Source of the DNA: Christensenella timonensis
GTDB lineage: Bacteria; Bacillota; Clostridia; Christensenellales; Christensenellaceae
Direction of reading: 5' to 3'
Assembly (NCBI RefSeq): GCF_900087015.1
Contig: NZ_FLKP01000002.1
Span: forward strand, 1,550,001-1,614,000
DNA length: 64,000 nt
Shown in pieces: positions 25,875-36,898 of this stretch. The notes beneath the pieces were generated by a model. That model searched no databases and was not told the origin of the DNA. It saw nothing but the letters and a program-made list of their open reading frames with translations. Each line of letters opens with the position of its first letter. Within the stretch, counting starts at the first letter, position 1. The position numbers and the translations under genes were made by a program.

Positions 25875-26603
25875 TTGAGTAATTTAAAAGCTTTATGGGA
25901 TTACCAAGGCGCGGAGATAGAATTGGAAAACTACGAGAAAGCGCTTAGGAATACGGAAACAAGGAAAAAATTGGTACAGCAGCAGCAGATTTTCCAAAAC
26001 AACCAGCACAAGCTGAAGCAATTGGAGCAGGAGTCTGTGCTGTTGCAGAATAAGCTTTCGGAAGCAGCAGGGCAGGTTGAAATCCTGAAAAAGCAGATGA
26101 AATCCAAAAAGGAAGAGATCGCCGAGATCGCGGATTATGATTTGGAAGACCTGTTTTTGGAAGACGTCCGCGAAATGATCAAGGAATGTGAAAACATCAA
26201 ATCCGCCGTGGAGCTCAATAAGCGCAAGGTTGTGGAAGTGATGCATCGGCTTGAAAAGTCCGAGGGAGAAATTAAGGAAACCCTCGTAAAAATGAGCAAC
26301 GCAAAGAAGCTTTTCGACCAGTTGAAGGAAGCGCATACCAAGGAGCTGGAAGCAGGCAAGGACGATCTGGAAAAACTGCGTGCCAATGTAGCGAAGGCTG
26401 CCAAAGGTGTTGACGCCGCATTGATGGAAAAATATAAGCAGATCAAGCAGCACAGGCCGAACCCGATGGCAAAACTCGTAGGAGACCGCTGCGAAGGATG
26501 TAAGATGCAGCTGCCTTCCGGCGTGCTGCAAAGCCTGAAAGTGGAGGGCAATGTCGTGGAATGTGAAAACTGCGGCAGGATACTTTACGTGGTGGAAGAA
26601 TAA
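25875..26603 (+). CDS. Coiled-coil protein with C-terminal zinc ribbon (CT398-like)
   Basis: 242 residues. The first 190 residues are almost entirely charged and helical, giving a long coiled coil. The end carries a zinc ribbon, CEGCKMQLPSG...CENCGRILYV. Similar proteins are found beside nif3 and rnpB in many Firmicutes; function is not established (nucleic-acid binding and flagellar or secretion roles have been proposed for relatives). Start chosen at the second of two TTG codons (25872, 25875), seven bases after AGGAGG. Confidence 0.85.
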   Translation: MSNLKALWDYQGAEIELENYEKALRNTETRKKLVQQQQIFQNNQHKLKQLEQESVLLQNKLSEAAGQVEILKKQMKSKKEEIAEIADYDLEDLFLEDVREMIKECENIKSAVELNKRKVVEVMHRLEKSEGEIKETLVKMSNAKKLFDQLKEAHTKELEAGKDDLEKLRANVAKAAKGVDAALMEKYKQIKQHRPNPMAKLVGDRCEGCKMQLPSGVLQSLKVEGNVVECENCGRILYVVEE

Positions 26604-26609
26604 TTTTTT

Positions 26610-26939
26610 GAGCAGGCTGGATGGTTGCGCGCCTGAAAGGGCGTGAGGAAAGTCCGGGCTCCACAGGGCAGGGCGCCGGGTAACACCCGGTGGAGGCGAC
26701 TCCAAGGAAAGTGCAACAGAAATATACCGCGCCTTCTGGCGTAAGGGTGAAAAGGCGAGGCAAGAGCTCACCGGCGGTAGGGTAACTTACCGTGCAATGT
26801 AAACCCCGTCTGGTGCAAGATTGATATGGGGACATTTAATGGCGGCCCGTCAAGTCCTCTGTAATCGCATGAGCCATGCGGTAACGTATGGCCTAGATAG
26901 ATGACCATCAAGACAGAACCCGGCTTACAGGCCTGTCTC
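26610..26939 (+). ncRNA. rnpB: RNase P RNA, bacterial type A
   Basis: Catalytic RNA that matures tRNA 5' ends. The universally conserved core GAGGAAAGTCCGGGCTCC is at about 26644-26661, GGTAACACCCGG follows, and the 3' conserved ACAGAACCCGGCTTACAG is at about 26912-26929. P1 forms between GAG..AGGC at the start and GCCTGTCTC at the end. Boundaries are accurate to a few bases. The RNA follows the zinc-ribbon gene directly. Confidence 0.97.
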
Positions 26940-26951
26940 AAAAACGTTTCG

Positions 26952-26980
26952 GAAAAGCCTCTTTTCAGGAGGCTTTTCTC
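26952..26980 (+). terminator. Intrinsic terminator after rnpB
   Basis: GAAAAGCCTC, short loop, GAGGCTTTTC, then TC. Located 12 bases after the RNA 3' end. Confidence 0.8.
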
Positions 26981-27002
26981 ATAATACCGTATAAGGAGCA
27001 AT

Positions 27003-28766
27003 ATGGAAGGTTTTCTGCCCATCAATAAGGGCGATATGAAAAAAGCGGGAATCGCGCAGTTGGATTTTGTGCTGGTGACGGGCGACGCCTATGTGGACCA
27101 TCCTTCTTTTGCCCATGCGATTATTTCACGCTACCTTGTTGCACATGGCTATTCCGTAGGTATTATCGCACAGCCTGACTGGCGAAAAACGACGGCTTTT
27201 GAGGTGCTGGGGCGGCCACGGCTCGGCTTTTTGATCAGCGCCGGAAACATGGACAGTATGGTCAACCTGTATACGGTGAACAAGCGGCGGAGGAAACAGG
27301 ATCTATATACGCCCGGCGGCAAGACGGGTAAACGCCCGGAGCGTTCAACGATCGTGTATACAAGGAAGATACGCGAGGCTTACGGGGATATCCCGGTCAT
27401 CGTGGGAGGTATCGAAGCCAGCCTGCGCCGGTTTGCGCATTATGATTATTGGGATAATCATGTAAAACCGTCGCTGCTCATGGAAAGCGGAGCGGATATC
27501 CTCGTTTATGGAATGGGGGAACGTGCGATCGTAGAGATTGCAGAGGCGCTAGACGGCGGACTTGCCGCAGGGGATATCACTTATGTGGAAGGAACGATGT
27601 ACCGTGCCCCCAGCCTTTCACGCGTCTATGAATATGAAGCATTGCCTTCCTATCGTCAGGTAAAAGGAGATAAGGAAGCGTATGCGAAGGCCTTTTTAAA
27701 ACAGATGCACGACAGGAAGCACGTGCTTGTGCAACGGCACGGAGAAGAATACGTGGTGCAAAACATCCCGGCGCGCCCGCTTGGGCAGCAGGAGCTTGAC
27801 TTTGTGTATTCACTGCCATATACAAGGAAGGCGCATCCGGTGTATACGCAGGCGATCCCCGCCTTATCTGAAGTGGAATACAGCATTACCGCCACACGCG
27901 GATGCGCGGGGGCCTGCGCCTTTTGCGCGCTTTATTACCACCAGGGCAAGGATGTTGCATGGCGCAGCGAAAAAAGTATCGTGCGCGAGGCGGAAAGCTT
28001 CCTGCACGATAAGAACTTCAAGGGGTATATTCATGACGTAGGCGGGCCGACTGCGAATTTCTATGGACTTACGTGCACCAATCCCAAAGGCCGGTGCGAC
28101 ACCCGTCGCTGCCTGACGCCCGAAAAATGCCGCTTCTTAAAGGAAGACCATACAAAGTACCTGCATCTTTTACGGCGGCTACGTTCGTTAAAGGGCATCA
28201 AAAGGGTATTTATCCGCTCGGGGATCCGTCACGATTACGCCTTGCTCGATAAAAGCGGTGAATTCATACGGGAGCTGGCGGCTTACCATGTGAGCGGGCA
28301 GCTGAAGCTTGCGCCCGAGCACGTCAGCCCCGACGTGTTGAAATGTATGGGAAAACCCGATATCGAAAAATATACGCGCTTCTGCCAAAAGTTTGAAGCG
28401 GCGTCAAGGCGCGCGGGAAAAAAGCAGTATATCCTTCCTTATTTTATGTCGTCCCACCCGGGGAGTACGCTTATGGATGCGGTAAAGCTTGCGGAATTCA
28501 TACGGGATACGGGTTTTATGCCGGAGCAGGCGCAGGATTTTTATCCAACGCCGGGCACGCTTGCGACTTGTATGTACTACACGGGCTTTGATCCGGTCAC
28601 AGGGAAAAAAGTATATATTCCGAAATCACCGGCGGAAAAGGAAATGCAGAGGGCGCTTATCCAATATAAGAGCCCGAAAAACAGGGCGGCCGTAAAGAGG
28701 GCTTTGCGCCAGGCGGAACGCGATGATTTGATTGGAAACTCCAGGAATTCCCTGGTGCGGGAATAA
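27003..28766 (+). CDS. YgiQ-family radical SAM protein (UPF0313)
   Basis: 587 residues. N-terminal B12-binding-like region, then a radical SAM core with cluster motif C301-x3-C305-x2-C308 (GCAGACAFC), and a C-terminal DUF3362-type region. Conserved YgiQ segments include FVLVTGDAYVDHPSF at the N-terminus and APEHVSPDVLKCMGKP. Function in the cell is unknown; no substrate can be named. AAGGAG is just before the ATG. Confidence 0.92.
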   Translation: MEGFLPINKGDMKKAGIAQLDFVLVTGDAYVDHPSFAHAIISRYLVAHGYSVGIIAQPDWRKTTAFEVLGRPRLGFLISAGNMDSMVNLYTVNKRRRKQDLYTPGGKTGKRPERSTIVYTRKIREAYGDIPVIVGGIEASLRRFAHYDYWDNHVKPSLLMESGADILVYGMGERAIVEIAEALDGGLAAGDITYVEGTMYRAPSLSRVYEYEALPSYRQVKGDKEAYAKAFLKQMHDRKHVLVQRHGEEYVVQNIPARPLGQQELDFVYSLPYTRKAHPVYTQAIPALSEVEYSITATRGCAGACAFCALYYHQGKDVAWRSEKSIVREAESFLHDKNFKGYIHDVGGPTANFYGLTCTNPKGRCDTRRCLTPEKCRFLKEDHTKYLHLLRRLRSLKGIKRVFIRSGIRHDYALLDKSGEFIRELAAYHVSGQLKLAPEHVSPDVLKCMGKPDIEKYTRFCQKFEAASRRAGKKQYILPYFMSSHPGSTLMDAVKLAEFIRDTGFMPEQAQDFYPTPGTLATCMYYTGFDPVTGKKVYIPKSPAEKEMQRALIQYKSPKNRAAVKRALRQAERDDLIGNSRNSLVRE

Positions 28767-28788
28767 TTGCGGAATGTGTTAATAATGG

Positions 28789-28817
28789 TTGCGTGCGGGG
28801 TATAAATATAGTATACT
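28789..28817 (+). promoter_or_regulatory. Promoter of tig-clpP-clpX
   Basis: TTGCGT, 17-base spacer, TATACT, about 50 bases before the tig start. Confidence 0.75.
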
Positions 28818-28873
28818 GTTTCCTGTATTGTTCTACGAATTTGTAAGTATTGTAGCAATTTAGGAGGAAAGAT

Positions 28874-30349
28874 ATGACTGCAAAACTGGAGAAGCTGGAT
28901 GGCAATAAAGTAAAACTGGAAATCACCGTTTCTGGGGATCAGTTTGAAGAAGGTATTCAGAAGGCGTATCAGAAATTGAAGGGGAAGTTCAACATCCCTG
29001 GATTCAGAAAAGGAAAGGCTCCGCGGGGGATCGTTGAAAACTTCTACGGGCCGCAGGTGTTCTACGAAGATGCGCTTGATGAGATCATCCCGGAAGCTTA
29101 CCGTGCAGCGGTCGAAGAGAATAAACTGGACGTGGTTTCAAGACCGGAATATGACGTATTGAGCATCGACAAGAAAGATGGCGTCGTGCTAACGGCGGAG
29201 GTTTTTGTAAAACCGGAAGTAAAGCTTGGTAAATATGAAGGCTTAAAGGTCAAAAAGCCGGTGGAGAAGATCGCGGCGAAGGATGTGGACGCGGAAGTTG
29301 AGAAGACACGCGAACAGAATGCAAGATGGGTCGAAGTCGATCGTGCGGCCAAAGACGGCGATACAGTTATCGTGGACTTTTTAGGCTCGGTTGACGGCGT
29401 TCCGTTTGAAGGCGGCGAGGCAAAAGAACAGTCGCTTGTTTTGGGGGAAGGACGTTTCATCCCCGGGTTTGAAGAACAGATCGTCGGCATGAAAGCCGGC
29501 GAGCAGCGTGATATCAATGTGAAGTTCCCGGAAGGTTATACGCCGGAGCTTGCAGGGAAAGACGCAGTGTTTGCGATCACGATGCATACGGTAAAGGAAA
29601 AAGAACTGCCGGAATTGGATGATGATTTTGCACAGGACGTATCGGAATTCGATACGCTGGCAGAATATAAAAAGGATATCAAGAAAAAGATGCAGGAGCG
29701 CGCCGATATGAAGGCGAAAGCTGAAATGGAAAACCAGCTGCTGACGGCGATCGCAGACGACATCAAAGCGGATATCCCGGACGTCATGATCGAAAACCAG
29801 ATCGATTACCAGGTTCAGCAGATGTCTTACCAGCTGATGTACCAGGGGATGAAGCTGGAAGATTACCTCCAGTATATCGGCATGACGATGGATGATTTGC
29901 GCAACGAGTATCGCGAAGGTTCCGCACAGCAGGTGAAAATGCGCCTTGCGGTGGAAGCCCTGCTCGATAAGCTGAAGATCGACCCGACGGAAAAAGACAT
30001 CGAAGCAAAGTACGAAGAGCTTGCAAAAGCGGAGAATAAGACAGTCCAGGAATATAAGGACATGATGGGCGCGCAGGAACTTGATTACTTCAAAGACCGC
30101 GTTGCTATGGAGCAGTTGTTTGATTATCTGGTTTCCAAGGCCGAAGTGCAGGAAGTAGATGCGAAGGCATGGGAAAAAGAACAGGCTGAAAAAGCGAAAA
30201 AGGAATCCGAAAAAAAGGAGACCAAAAAAGCGACGGCCAAAAAACCTGCTGCCAAAAAGGAAACAGCAAAGACTGCTGAAAAAACAGCGGAAAAGAAGCC
30301 CGCTGCTAAAAAGACGGCGGCAAAGAAAGAAACTACAAAAAAAGCATAA
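28874..30349 (+). CDS. tig: Trigger factor with Lys/Ala-rich C-terminal tail
   Basis: Ribosome-bound chaperone with peptidyl-prolyl isomerase activity. 491 residues. Ribosome-binding domain with the signature FNIPGFRKGKAP near residues 38-49, FKBP-type PPIase domain (about 160-245), then the helical chaperone arms. The family is usually about 430 residues; here residues about 432-491 are an added tail of Lys, Ala, Glu and Thr, with repeated AAKK/ETKK units that look like histone H1-type tails. clpP and clpX follow, the usual order. Confidence 0.96.
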   Translation: MTAKLEKLDGNKVKLEITVSGDQFEEGIQKAYQKLKGKFNIPGFRKGKAPRGIVENFYGPQVFYEDALDEIIPEAYRAAVEENKLDVVSRPEYDVLSIDKKDGVVLTAEVFVKPEVKLGKYEGLKVKKPVEKIAAKDVDAEVEKTREQNARWVEVDRAAKDGDTVIVDFLGSVDGVPFEGGEAKEQSLVLGEGRFIPGFEEQIVGMKAGEQRDINVKFPEGYTPELAGKDAVFAITMHTVKEKELPELDDDFAQDVSEFDTLAEYKKDIKKKMQERADMKAKAEMENQLLTAIADDIKADIPDVMIENQIDYQVQQMSYQLMYQGMKLEDYLQYIGMTMDDLRNEYREGSAQQVKMRLAVEALLDKLKIDPTEKDIEAKYEELAKAENKTVQEYKDMMGAQELDYFKDRVAMEQLFDYLVSKAEVQEVDAKAWEKEQAEKAKKESEKKETKKATAKKPAAKKETAKTAEKTAEKKPAAKKTAAKKETTKKA

Positions 30350-30396
30350 TGTGAAGTATGCAAAAGGGTGCATGCTTTACGAAGGGAGGATCCTTT

Positions 30397-30981
30397 ATGA
30401 GTTTAGTACCTATGGTTATAGAACAGACAAACAGGGGAGAAAGGTCGTATGACATTTTTTCCAGGTTGCTGAAAGATAGAATTATATTTTTGACGGGCGA
30501 GATCGACGACGTTACCGCAAACCTTGTGGTGGCGCAAATGATCTTTTTGGAAGCGGAAGACCCTGACAAGGATATTTACCTTTACATCAACAGCCCCGGT
30601 GGTTCCATTACGGCCGGTATGGCAATTTATGATACGATGCAGTACATCAAGTGCGACGTCAGCACGATCTGCATTGGGATGGCGGCGTCCATGGGCGCAT
30701 TTTTGATGGCGGCCGGCGCCAAAGGCAAGCGTAAATCCCTGCCGAACAGCGAGATCATGATCCATCAGCCCCTTGGCGGTACGCAGGGCCAGGCGACGGA
30801 TATTGCCATCCATGCGCAGCGGATTTTGGACATCAAAGACAAGATGAACAAGATCTTAAGCGAAAGGACAGGCCAGTCTCTGAAAAAAGTCCAGAAGGAC
30901 GTGGAGCGTGATTACTTTATGGGGGCGGATGAAGCGCTCGCATACGGTATCATCGACGAGATCATACCTGCGAAACGATAA
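30397..30981 (+). CDS. clpP: ATP-dependent Clp protease proteolytic subunit
   Basis: Serine protease forming the tetradecameric barrel used with ClpX. 194 residues. The catalytic serine is in [10 protein letters not shown], the histidine in [10 protein letters not shown] and the aspartate is about 50 residues later. The ATG at 30397 has GGGAGGA six bases upstream; an in-frame ATG 39 bases earlier has none. There is no promoter in the 47 bases after tig, so it is probably in the tig transcript. Confidence 0.97.
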   Translation: MSLVPMVIEQTNRGERSYDIFSRLLKDRIIFLTGEIDDVTANLVVAQMIFLEAEDPDKDIYLYINSPGGSITAGMAIYDTMQYIKCDVSTICIGMAASMGAFLMAAGAKGKRKSLPNSEIMIHQPLGGTQGQATDIAIHAQRILDIKDKMNKILSERTGQSLKKVQKDVERDYFMGADEALAYGIIDEIIPAKR

Positions 30982-30997
30982 GGTTTAGAGGTGAAAC

Positions 30998-32296
30998 ATG
31001 TACGATAATTTTAATGACGATGATAAGAAGCAGATCAAATGCTCTTTCTGCGGCAAGCCGCAGGACGAGGTAAAGCGTTTGGTCGCAGGGCCCGGCGTGT
31101 TCATCTGCGATGAGTGTGTGGAGCTCTGCCGCGAGATCATTGACGAAGAATTCAAAGAAGCGGCAAAATTTGAACTGAAAGACGTTCCGAAGCCGCCGGA
31201 AATCGTCAGGATGCTCGACGATTATGTCATCGGACAGGAAAAAGCAAAAAAGTACCTCGCTGTGGCGGTGTATAACCACTACAAGAGGATCAATGCGGAT
31301 ACGCAGGAAGACGGTACGGAGATACAAAAGAGCAACATCCTGATGCTCGGGCCGACCGGAAGCGGCAAAACGCTGCTTGCGCAGACGCTGGCGCGTATCC
31401 TCGACGTACCGTTTGCCATGGCGGACGCGACGTCGCTGACGGAAGCCGGTTATGTGGGCGAGGATGTGGAAAATATCCTTTTGAAGCTTATCCAGGCAGC
31501 GGATTTCGATATCGAGCGCGCGCAAAAAGGGATTATCTATGTCGACGAGATCGACAAGATCGCCCGTAAGAGCGATAACCCGTCTATCACGCGCGATGTT
31601 TCGGGCGAGGGCGTGCAGCAGGCGCTGCTTAAGATCCTGGAGGGGACGGTTGCCAGCGTGCCGCCGCAAGGAGGCAGAAAGCATCCGCATCAGGATTTCC
31701 TGCAGATCGATACGACGAACATCCTGTTTATCTGCGGGGGCGCATTTGACGGCCTTGACAGCGTGATCGAACGCAGGACAGGCAAGAAATCGATGGGCTT
31801 TGGCGCGGACATACAGAGCAAGGTAAATAAGAATGTCGGGCAATTGTTCGAGCTGATCGAGTCGGAAGACCTGCTCAACTACGGCCTGATTCCGGAGTTC
31901 GTAGGGCGGCTGCCGGTGGTAGTCAACCTGCATTCACTCGACCAGAAAGCGCTTGTGGATATTCTGAAAAAGCCCAAAAACGCTTTGACCAAGCAGTTTA
32001 AGAAGCTGTTTGCGATCGACGGCGTAGAGCTTGAGTTTGACGATGAAGCGCTGGAGGAGGTTGCGAAGCTGGCAATCGAAAGAAAGACGGGTGCGCGCGG
32101 GCTGCGGACGATCATCGAAAGTTCGATGATGGATATTATGTACGATATCCCATCGCGCAACGATATCCTGAAATGTGTCATTACCAAGGACACGATAGAC
32201 AATAAAAAACCGATGCTCGTGGTGGGCGACAAACCGGAACCAAACAAACTCGGGCCCATGACCAATACGGACAGCGAGCACGAATCGGTTTCCTAA
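30998..32296 (+). CDS. clpX: ATP-dependent Clp protease ATPase subunit ClpX
   Basis: Hexameric unfoldase that feeds ClpP. 432 residues. N-terminal C4 zinc-binding domain (CSFCGKP...CDECVELC), Walker A GPTGSGKT, Walker [10 protein letters not shown], sensor and pore segments (GYVGEDV), and the ClpP-binding IGF-like loop ([10 protein letters not shown]). Starts 16 bases after clpP with GAGGTG upstream. Confidence 0.97.
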   Translation: MYDNFNDDDKKQIKCSFCGKPQDEVKRLVAGPGVFICDECVELCREIIDEEFKEAAKFELKDVPKPPEIVRMLDDYVIGQEKAKKYLAVAVYNHYKRINADTQEDGTEIQKSNILMLGPTGSGKTLLAQTLARILDVPFAMADATSLTEAGYVGEDVENILLKLIQAADFDIERAQKGIIYVDEIDKIARKSDNPSITRDVSGEGVQQALLKILEGTVASVPPQGGRKHPHQDFLQIDTTNILFICGGAFDGLDSVIERRTGKKSMGFGADIQSKVNKNVGQLFELIESEDLLNYGLIPEFVGRLPVVVNLHSLDQKALVDILKKPKNALTKQFKKLFAIDGVELEFDDEALEEVAKLAIERKTGARGLRTIIESSMMDIMYDIPSRNDILKCVITKDTIDNKKPMLVVGDKPEPNKLGPMTNTDSEHESVS

Positions 32297-32300
32297 GCCA

Positions 32301-32338
32301 AAAACAAAGGGCGGATCAAGTATCCGCTCTTTTTGTTT
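32301..32338 (+). terminator. Intrinsic terminator after clpX
   Basis: ACAAAGGGCGGAT, loop CAAGT, then ATCCGCTCTTTTTGT (one wobble pair) ending in T5. Confidence 0.85.
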
Positions 32339-32365
32339 GCTATATTTTGTGGTTTGATATATAAT
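32337..32365 (+). promoter_or_regulatory. Promoter of the topoisomerase operon
   Basis: TTGCTA, 17-base spacer, TATAAT, placed directly after the clpX terminator and 46 bases before the next start codon. Confidence 0.75.
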
Positions 32366-32410
32366 TATACAGGATTTATTACAGAATATAGTGCTTTCGG
32401 AGGATGGGAC

Positions 32411-34375
32411 ATGTCAAAATCATATACCGCCGGAGATATACAGGTCTTAGAGGGGCTGGACGCGGTACGCCGGCGTCCGGGTATGTATATCGGTACGACG
32501 AGTATCAAGGGATTGCATCACTTATTATGGGAGATCGTGGACAACGGGATCGACGAAGCCGCAAACGGTTTTGCGGACAAGCTGACGGTCACGATCCATC
32601 CTGATAATTCGATATCGGTAGAGGATAACGGCCGCGGGATTCCGACTGGCCTGCATCCGGAGCTCAAAATTTCCGGCGTTGAAGTCGTGTTCACACAATT
32701 GCATGCAGGCGGCAAATTCAACAATGAGAACTATGCCTATTCGGGAGGGCTGCACGGCGTGGGCGCTTCGGTCGTGAACGCGCTTTCCAAGTGGCTGGAG
32801 GTCGAGGTCTACCAGAATGGGAAAATATATTTCCAACGCTACGTGACCGAGGTGGACGCGAAGGGCAAGCTGCACACCGGGCAGGCTGTCTCGCCTTTGA
32901 AGGAAATCGGCGAATCCAGGAAACACGGTTCAAAGATTACCTTCCTGCCGGATGATACGATTTTTGACGAAGTAAATTTCAGCTATGATACGGTCCGGCG
33001 CAGGCTGCGCGAGTTGGCTTTTTTGACTAAGGGGCTCAAGATCATCCTGGTCGACGAGCGCGAGCTCACAGGCGGCCGCCCCAAAAAGGAAACATTTGAA
33101 TATACGGGCGGCATCGTGGACTTTGTCCTCTACCTGAACAGGGACAGGACGCCGCTGCACGCTGCGCCCATCCTTTTGGAGGGGCAGCGCGGGGATATCC
33201 TTGTCAGCATTGCGATGCAGTACAATTCGAGTTACACGGAGAGCATTTTTTCCTATGTAAACAACATACCTACCACCGAAGGCGGGATGCACGAAACGGG
33301 ATTCAAGACAGCGATCACAAAGGTGATGAACGACTATGCCCGTACCAATAACCTGCTCAAGGAAAAAGAAGCGAACCTCACGGGGGACGATTTTCGTGAG
33401 GGGCTTTGCGCCGTCGTCAATATTAAAATGAAAGACGTACAGTTTGAGGGACAGACAAAAACAAAGCTGGGCAACGCAGAGGCGCGTGTGGCGGTGGAGT
33501 CGGTGGTAACGGAAAAATTGTCCGCATTCATGTCGGATCTCAATAATACGCAAATGTGTACGAAGATACTGGAAAAAGCGATCTCCGCTGCAAAGGTGCG
33601 CGACGCCGCGCGTAAAGCCAAGAAAATGGAACGCGCAAAGAACAAGCTGGAAAGCGCGCCGCTGGTAGGGAAGCTTTCCGCTTGCACAGGCAGGAAAGCA
33701 GAGCTCAACGAGCTGTTTATCGTGGAGGGCGACAGCGCGGGCGGCAGCGCAAAGCAAGGACGAGACCGGCGTTTCCAGGCGATCCTGCCACTGCGCGGCA
33801 AGCCGCTCAACGTAGAAAAGAAGCGTGTTGACCAGGTGCTGGCGAATGAAGAATTCCGCTCGATCATTACAGCCCTTGGCGCAGGCTTTGACGACAGCTT
33901 TGTGCTCGAAAACATGAAATACAATAAAATTATTATTCTGGCCGACGCAGACCAGGACGGCGGACACATCCGCACGATCCTGATTACTTTCTTCTACCGC
34001 TATTTCAAAGACCTGATCACGGACGGACACCTGTATATCGGGCGCCCGCCGCTCTATAAGATCGCAAAGGGCAATAAAGTCCTTTATGCCTATAATGAGG
34101 AACAACTGGAAAAGGCCAAGACAAAAATCGGCCGGGGCTACACGGTACAGCGTTACAAAGGGCTCGGCGAGATGAATCCCGAGCAGTTGTGGGATACGAC
34201 GATGGATCCTGAAAAGCGCTCGCTGATCCGCGTAACGATCGAAGACCTTGCGGACGTGGAAAATATCGTTACCACTCTGATGGGGGACAATGTCGAGCCG
34301 CGCAAGCAATATATCGCGGAATATGCGAATTTCAATAAACAGGATAATTTTGAGGTAGCGCAATATGAAGACTAA
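32411..34375 (+). CDS. Type IIA DNA topoisomerase subunit B (ParE/GyrB family)
   Basis: ATPase subunit of a gyrase or topoisomerase IV. 654 residues. GHKL ATPase motifs [18 protein letters not shown] and [19 protein letters not shown] motifs [11 protein letters not shown] and the metal-binding [10 protein letters not shown] (most family members read DADVDGAHI). The protein is closer to ParE in length and lacks extra insertions, but motifs alone do not separate GyrB from ParE. GGAGGA precedes the ATG at 32411. It overlaps the subunit A gene by 11 bases. Confidence 0.9.
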   Translation: MSKSYTAGDIQVLEGLDAVRRRPGMYIGTTSIKGLHHLLWEIVDNGIDEAANGFADKLTVTIHPDNSISVEDNGRGIPTGLHPELKISGVEVVFTQLHAGGKFNNENYAYSGGLHGVGASVVNALSKWLEVEVYQNGKIYFQRYVTEVDAKGKLHTGQAVSPLKEIGESRKHGSKITFLPDDTIFDEVNFSYDTVRRRLRELAFLTKGLKIILVDERELTGGRPKKETFEYTGGIVDFVLYLNRDRTPLHAAPILLEGQRGDILVSIAMQYNSSYTESIFSYVNNIPTTEGGMHETGFKTAITKVMNDYARTNNLLKEKEANLTGDDFREGLCAVVNIKMKDVQFEGQTKTKLGNAEARVAVESVVTEKLSAFMSDLNNTQMCTKILEKAISAAKVRDAARKAKKMERAKNKLESAPLVGKLSACTGRKAELNELFIVEGDSAGGSAKQGRDRRFQAILPLRGKPLNVEKKRVDQVLANEEFRSIITALGAGFDDSFVLENMKYNKIIILADADQDGGHIRTILITFFYRYFKDLITDGHLYIGRPPLYKIAKGNKVLYAYNEEQLEKAKTKIGRGYTVQRYKGLGEMNPEQLWDTTMDPEKRSLIRVTIEDLADVENIVTTLMGDNVEPRKQYIAEYANFNKQDNFEVAQYED

Positions 34376-36806
34376 GCAAATTGTATTCAACGAGGAGATC
34401 ATAGAAGAAGCGCTGGAAGAGGTGATGCACACCTCCTTTATGACGTATGCGGAGTATGTCACGATGGAACGCGCCCTGCCGCGTGTGGAGGATGGTTTAA
34501 AGCCGGTACAGCGCCGTATTTTGTATACGATGTACGACCTTGGCATCTTGCCGGACAAGCCGTATAAAAAATCGGCACGGATCGTTGGGGAGGCGCTTGG
34601 CAAGTACCATCCGCATGGCGATACCAGCGTATACGACGCAATGGTGAGGCTGGCGCAGCCATATGCGATGCGCATGCCCCTTGTTGACGGCCACGGGAAT
34701 TTTGGTTCGATGGACGGCGACAGCGCCGCCGCTATGCGTTATACGGAAGCACGGCTTTCTCCGCTTGCCCTCGAAATGCTGCGCGATTTGAATAAGGATA
34801 CGGTACCGTTCCGGCCGAACTTTGACGATACGGAACGCGAGCCGGATATGCTTCCTGCACGCTACCCGAACCTTCTTGTAAACGGTGCCTCCGGGATCGC
34901 GGTCGGCATTGCGACAAATGTACCGCCGCATAATTTAGGAGAGGTCATCAAAGGCGTTGTGACGCGTATCGATCATCCGGAATGCAGCCTAAAGGATGTG
35001 ATGAAGCATATCAAAGCGCCCGATTTTCCGACAGGCGGCTCGCTTGTGGGCGGGGAAGGACTCCAGCAGGCTTATGAGACAGGCCGCGGGAAGATATTGA
35101 TCCGCGCGAAAACACATATCGAAAAAACCAATTCCGGCAAGAGTTTGATCGTAGTGACGGAAATACCGTACGAGGTCAAGAAATCCGCAATGCTGGAGAA
35201 AATATTATCGGTCAGCGAAAACAAAAAGGAATTGTTTGCGGGAATCGACGATATCCGTGACGAATCCGACAGGGAGGGCATCCGGGCGGTCATCGAGATC
35301 AAAAAGGGACACGATCCCGAAAAGATACTGAACCTGCTTTATAAATACACGGACCTGCAAACGACTTTCGGTATCAATATGATGGTCATTGCAGACGGTT
35401 CGCCAAGGCAGCTCGGGCTTTTGCCGATCATCGACTACTATATCAAACACCAGAAAAATGTGGTCACGCGACGTACGCAGTTTGATTTGGAAAAAGCCGA
35501 AAAACGCGAGCATATCCTTCTCGGCCTGATCATTGCCGTGAAAAACATCGATCGCGTGATTAAGATCATCCGCGCCTCAAAAAATACGGAGGAAGCGAAA
35601 AAGTCCCTGATGCAGGAATTCAACCTCACCGGGATCCAGGCACAGGCCATCCTCGATATGCGTCTTGCGCGCCTTACCAATCTTGAAGTGGAGCTTTTGG
35701 AAAACGAATACAAGGAAGTGGTCGCGCTCATCAAGTACCTGCGTTCCATCCTCGGCTCCGAGGCAAAGCTTCTGGAGGTCATCAAGGACGAGCTCGTTGC
35801 GATCGGCGATAAATATGCCGATAAGCGCCGTACGCAGCTGATGAACGAGGAACATGCGAATATCGAGGTGGATGAAAGCGAATTCATGGTCGTGGAGGAC
35901 TGTGCGATCGTTTTGACGCGCGGCGGGAACCTGAAGCGTATGTCTCCCAAAGCCCTGCAAAAGGGGATCGAAGCGGGAGAGTTGGAAGAGAAGCTGCAGC
36001 CCGTCACGCTGCTGCAAACGGATACGGCAAGCAAACTGTATATCTTTACCAACAAGGGCAATATGATGATGATGCCAACGGTAAGCGTGCCGGAGGCGCG
36101 TATGAAGGAAGCGGGCAAATCTTTGAATGCGCTGATGAGCGGCATCGATGCAGGCGAAGAGATTTTGAATATCATCACCAAAACTGATTTTGAGAAGAAG
36201 CTGATGTACTTTGCAACGTCGGGAGGATTGGTCAAAGCGACGGATATGAACGAATTTGACGTGAAAAAATCCAAGATCATGGCCTGTGGCTTAAAGGACG
36301 GGGATGAGCTGATCTATGCAAAGCCGGATGATCCGTCGGCGCGCAATATGCTGTTCATCACCTCGGACGGGATGTCCATCAATATCAAAAAGGATGAGAT
36401 TTCCACGATGGGCCGCAGCGGGAAAGGCGTGGGAGCGATCAAGCTGGGCAAAAACGCTAAAGTCATTTTTACAGAACAAATTGAAAACGGACAGGATGGC
36501 GAAGTGCTGCTGATGACGGACAAGGGCTACGCAAAGCGTACGCCGGTCAGCGAATTTGACGAGCAGGGCAGGAACGGGAAAGGTTTGAAAGCCTACCTGC
36601 TCAACGACAGTACCGGAAGGGCGGTCGTCGGGGCTTTGATTTTGAACAATATCGCGACGGTGACGGTGCTGCAAAAATCCGGAGATATGCACAAGCTGCA
36701 GACTGACAGCATACCGCAGGACGCGCGCAACACCAAGGGCGAACAGGTCGTACTGGCGATCATGGGCAACGATGCGGTGAAGCTTTACAGGAATATATTT
36801 GAATAA
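34365..36806 (+). CDS. Type IIA DNA topoisomerase subunit A (ParC/GyrA family)
   Basis: DNA-cleaving subunit. 813 residues. The catalytic tyrosine is in MRYTEARLS; the surrounding helix-turn-helix reads [20 protein letters not shown], with Thr where E. coli GyrA has Ser83 and Asp at position 87. The C-terminal beta-pinwheel follows. The GyrA-box place reads QGRNGKG instead of QRRGGKG, a degenerate form that argues for ParC or a weakly supercoiling enzyme. Partner gene directly upstream with an 11-base overlap. Confidence 0.88.
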   Translation: MKTKQIVFNEEIIEEALEEVMHTSFMTYAEYVTMERALPRVEDGLKPVQRRILYTMYDLGILPDKPYKKSARIVGEALGKYHPHGDTSVYDAMVRLAQPYAMRMPLVDGHGNFGSMDGDSAAAMRYTEARLSPLALEMLRDLNKDTVPFRPNFDDTEREPDMLPARYPNLLVNGASGIAVGIATNVPPHNLGEVIKGVVTRIDHPECSLKDVMKHIKAPDFPTGGSLVGGEGLQQAYETGRGKILIRAKTHIEKTNSGKSLIVVTEIPYEVKKSAMLEKILSVSENKKELFAGIDDIRDESDREGIRAVIEIKKGHDPEKILNLLYKYTDLQTTFGINMMVIADGSPRQLGLLPIIDYYIKHQKNVVTRRTQFDLEKAEKREHILLGLIIAVKNIDRVIKIIRASKNTEEAKKSLMQEFNLTGIQAQAILDMRLARLTNLEVELLENEYKEVVALIKYLRSILGSEAKLLEVIKDELVAIGDKYADKRRTQLMNEEHANIEVDESEFMVVEDCAIVLTRGGNLKRMSPKALQKGIEAGELEEKLQPVTLLQTDTASKLYIFTNKGNMMMMPTVSVPEARMKEAGKSLNALMSGIDAGEEILNIITKTDFEKKLMYFATSGGLVKATDMNEFDVKKSKIMACGLKDGDELIYAKPDDPSARNMLFITSDGMSINIKKDEISTMGRSGKGVGAIKLGKNAKVIFTEQIENGQDGEVLLMTDKGYAKRTPVSEFDEQGRNGKGLKAYLLNDSTGRAVVGALILNNIATVTVLQKSGDMHKLQTDSIPQDARNTKGEQVVLAIMGNDAVKLYRNIFE

Positions 36807-36854
36807 CAGTTGCGGGATAGTTTTTTTTCGCGTAGTAATGTGTTAAAATGTAGG

Positions 36855-36860
36855 TATAAT
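36855..36860 (+). promoter_or_regulatory. Candidate -10 for the yerC-pcrA-ligA transcript
   Basis: TATAAT 38 bases before the yerC start. No good -35 is placed at 16-18 bases. Confidence 0.45.
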
Positions 36861-36898
36861 TACAATACCTGCATTTTTGCATTGAGAGGTGTTTATTG

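Noticed and set aside
29381-30373. Phe/Leu-rich open frame on the minus strand across tig, resembling a membrane protein
   Set aside because: The hydrophobic run is the reverse complement of the Lys-rich tig tail and arms, not a real membrane protein.
32930-34675. Open frame of 581 codons on the minus strand across the topoisomerase genes
   Set aside because: Lies entirely antisense to two genes with full family motifs, has an arginine- and cysteine-rich composition unlike a real protein, and has no ribosome binding site I can see.
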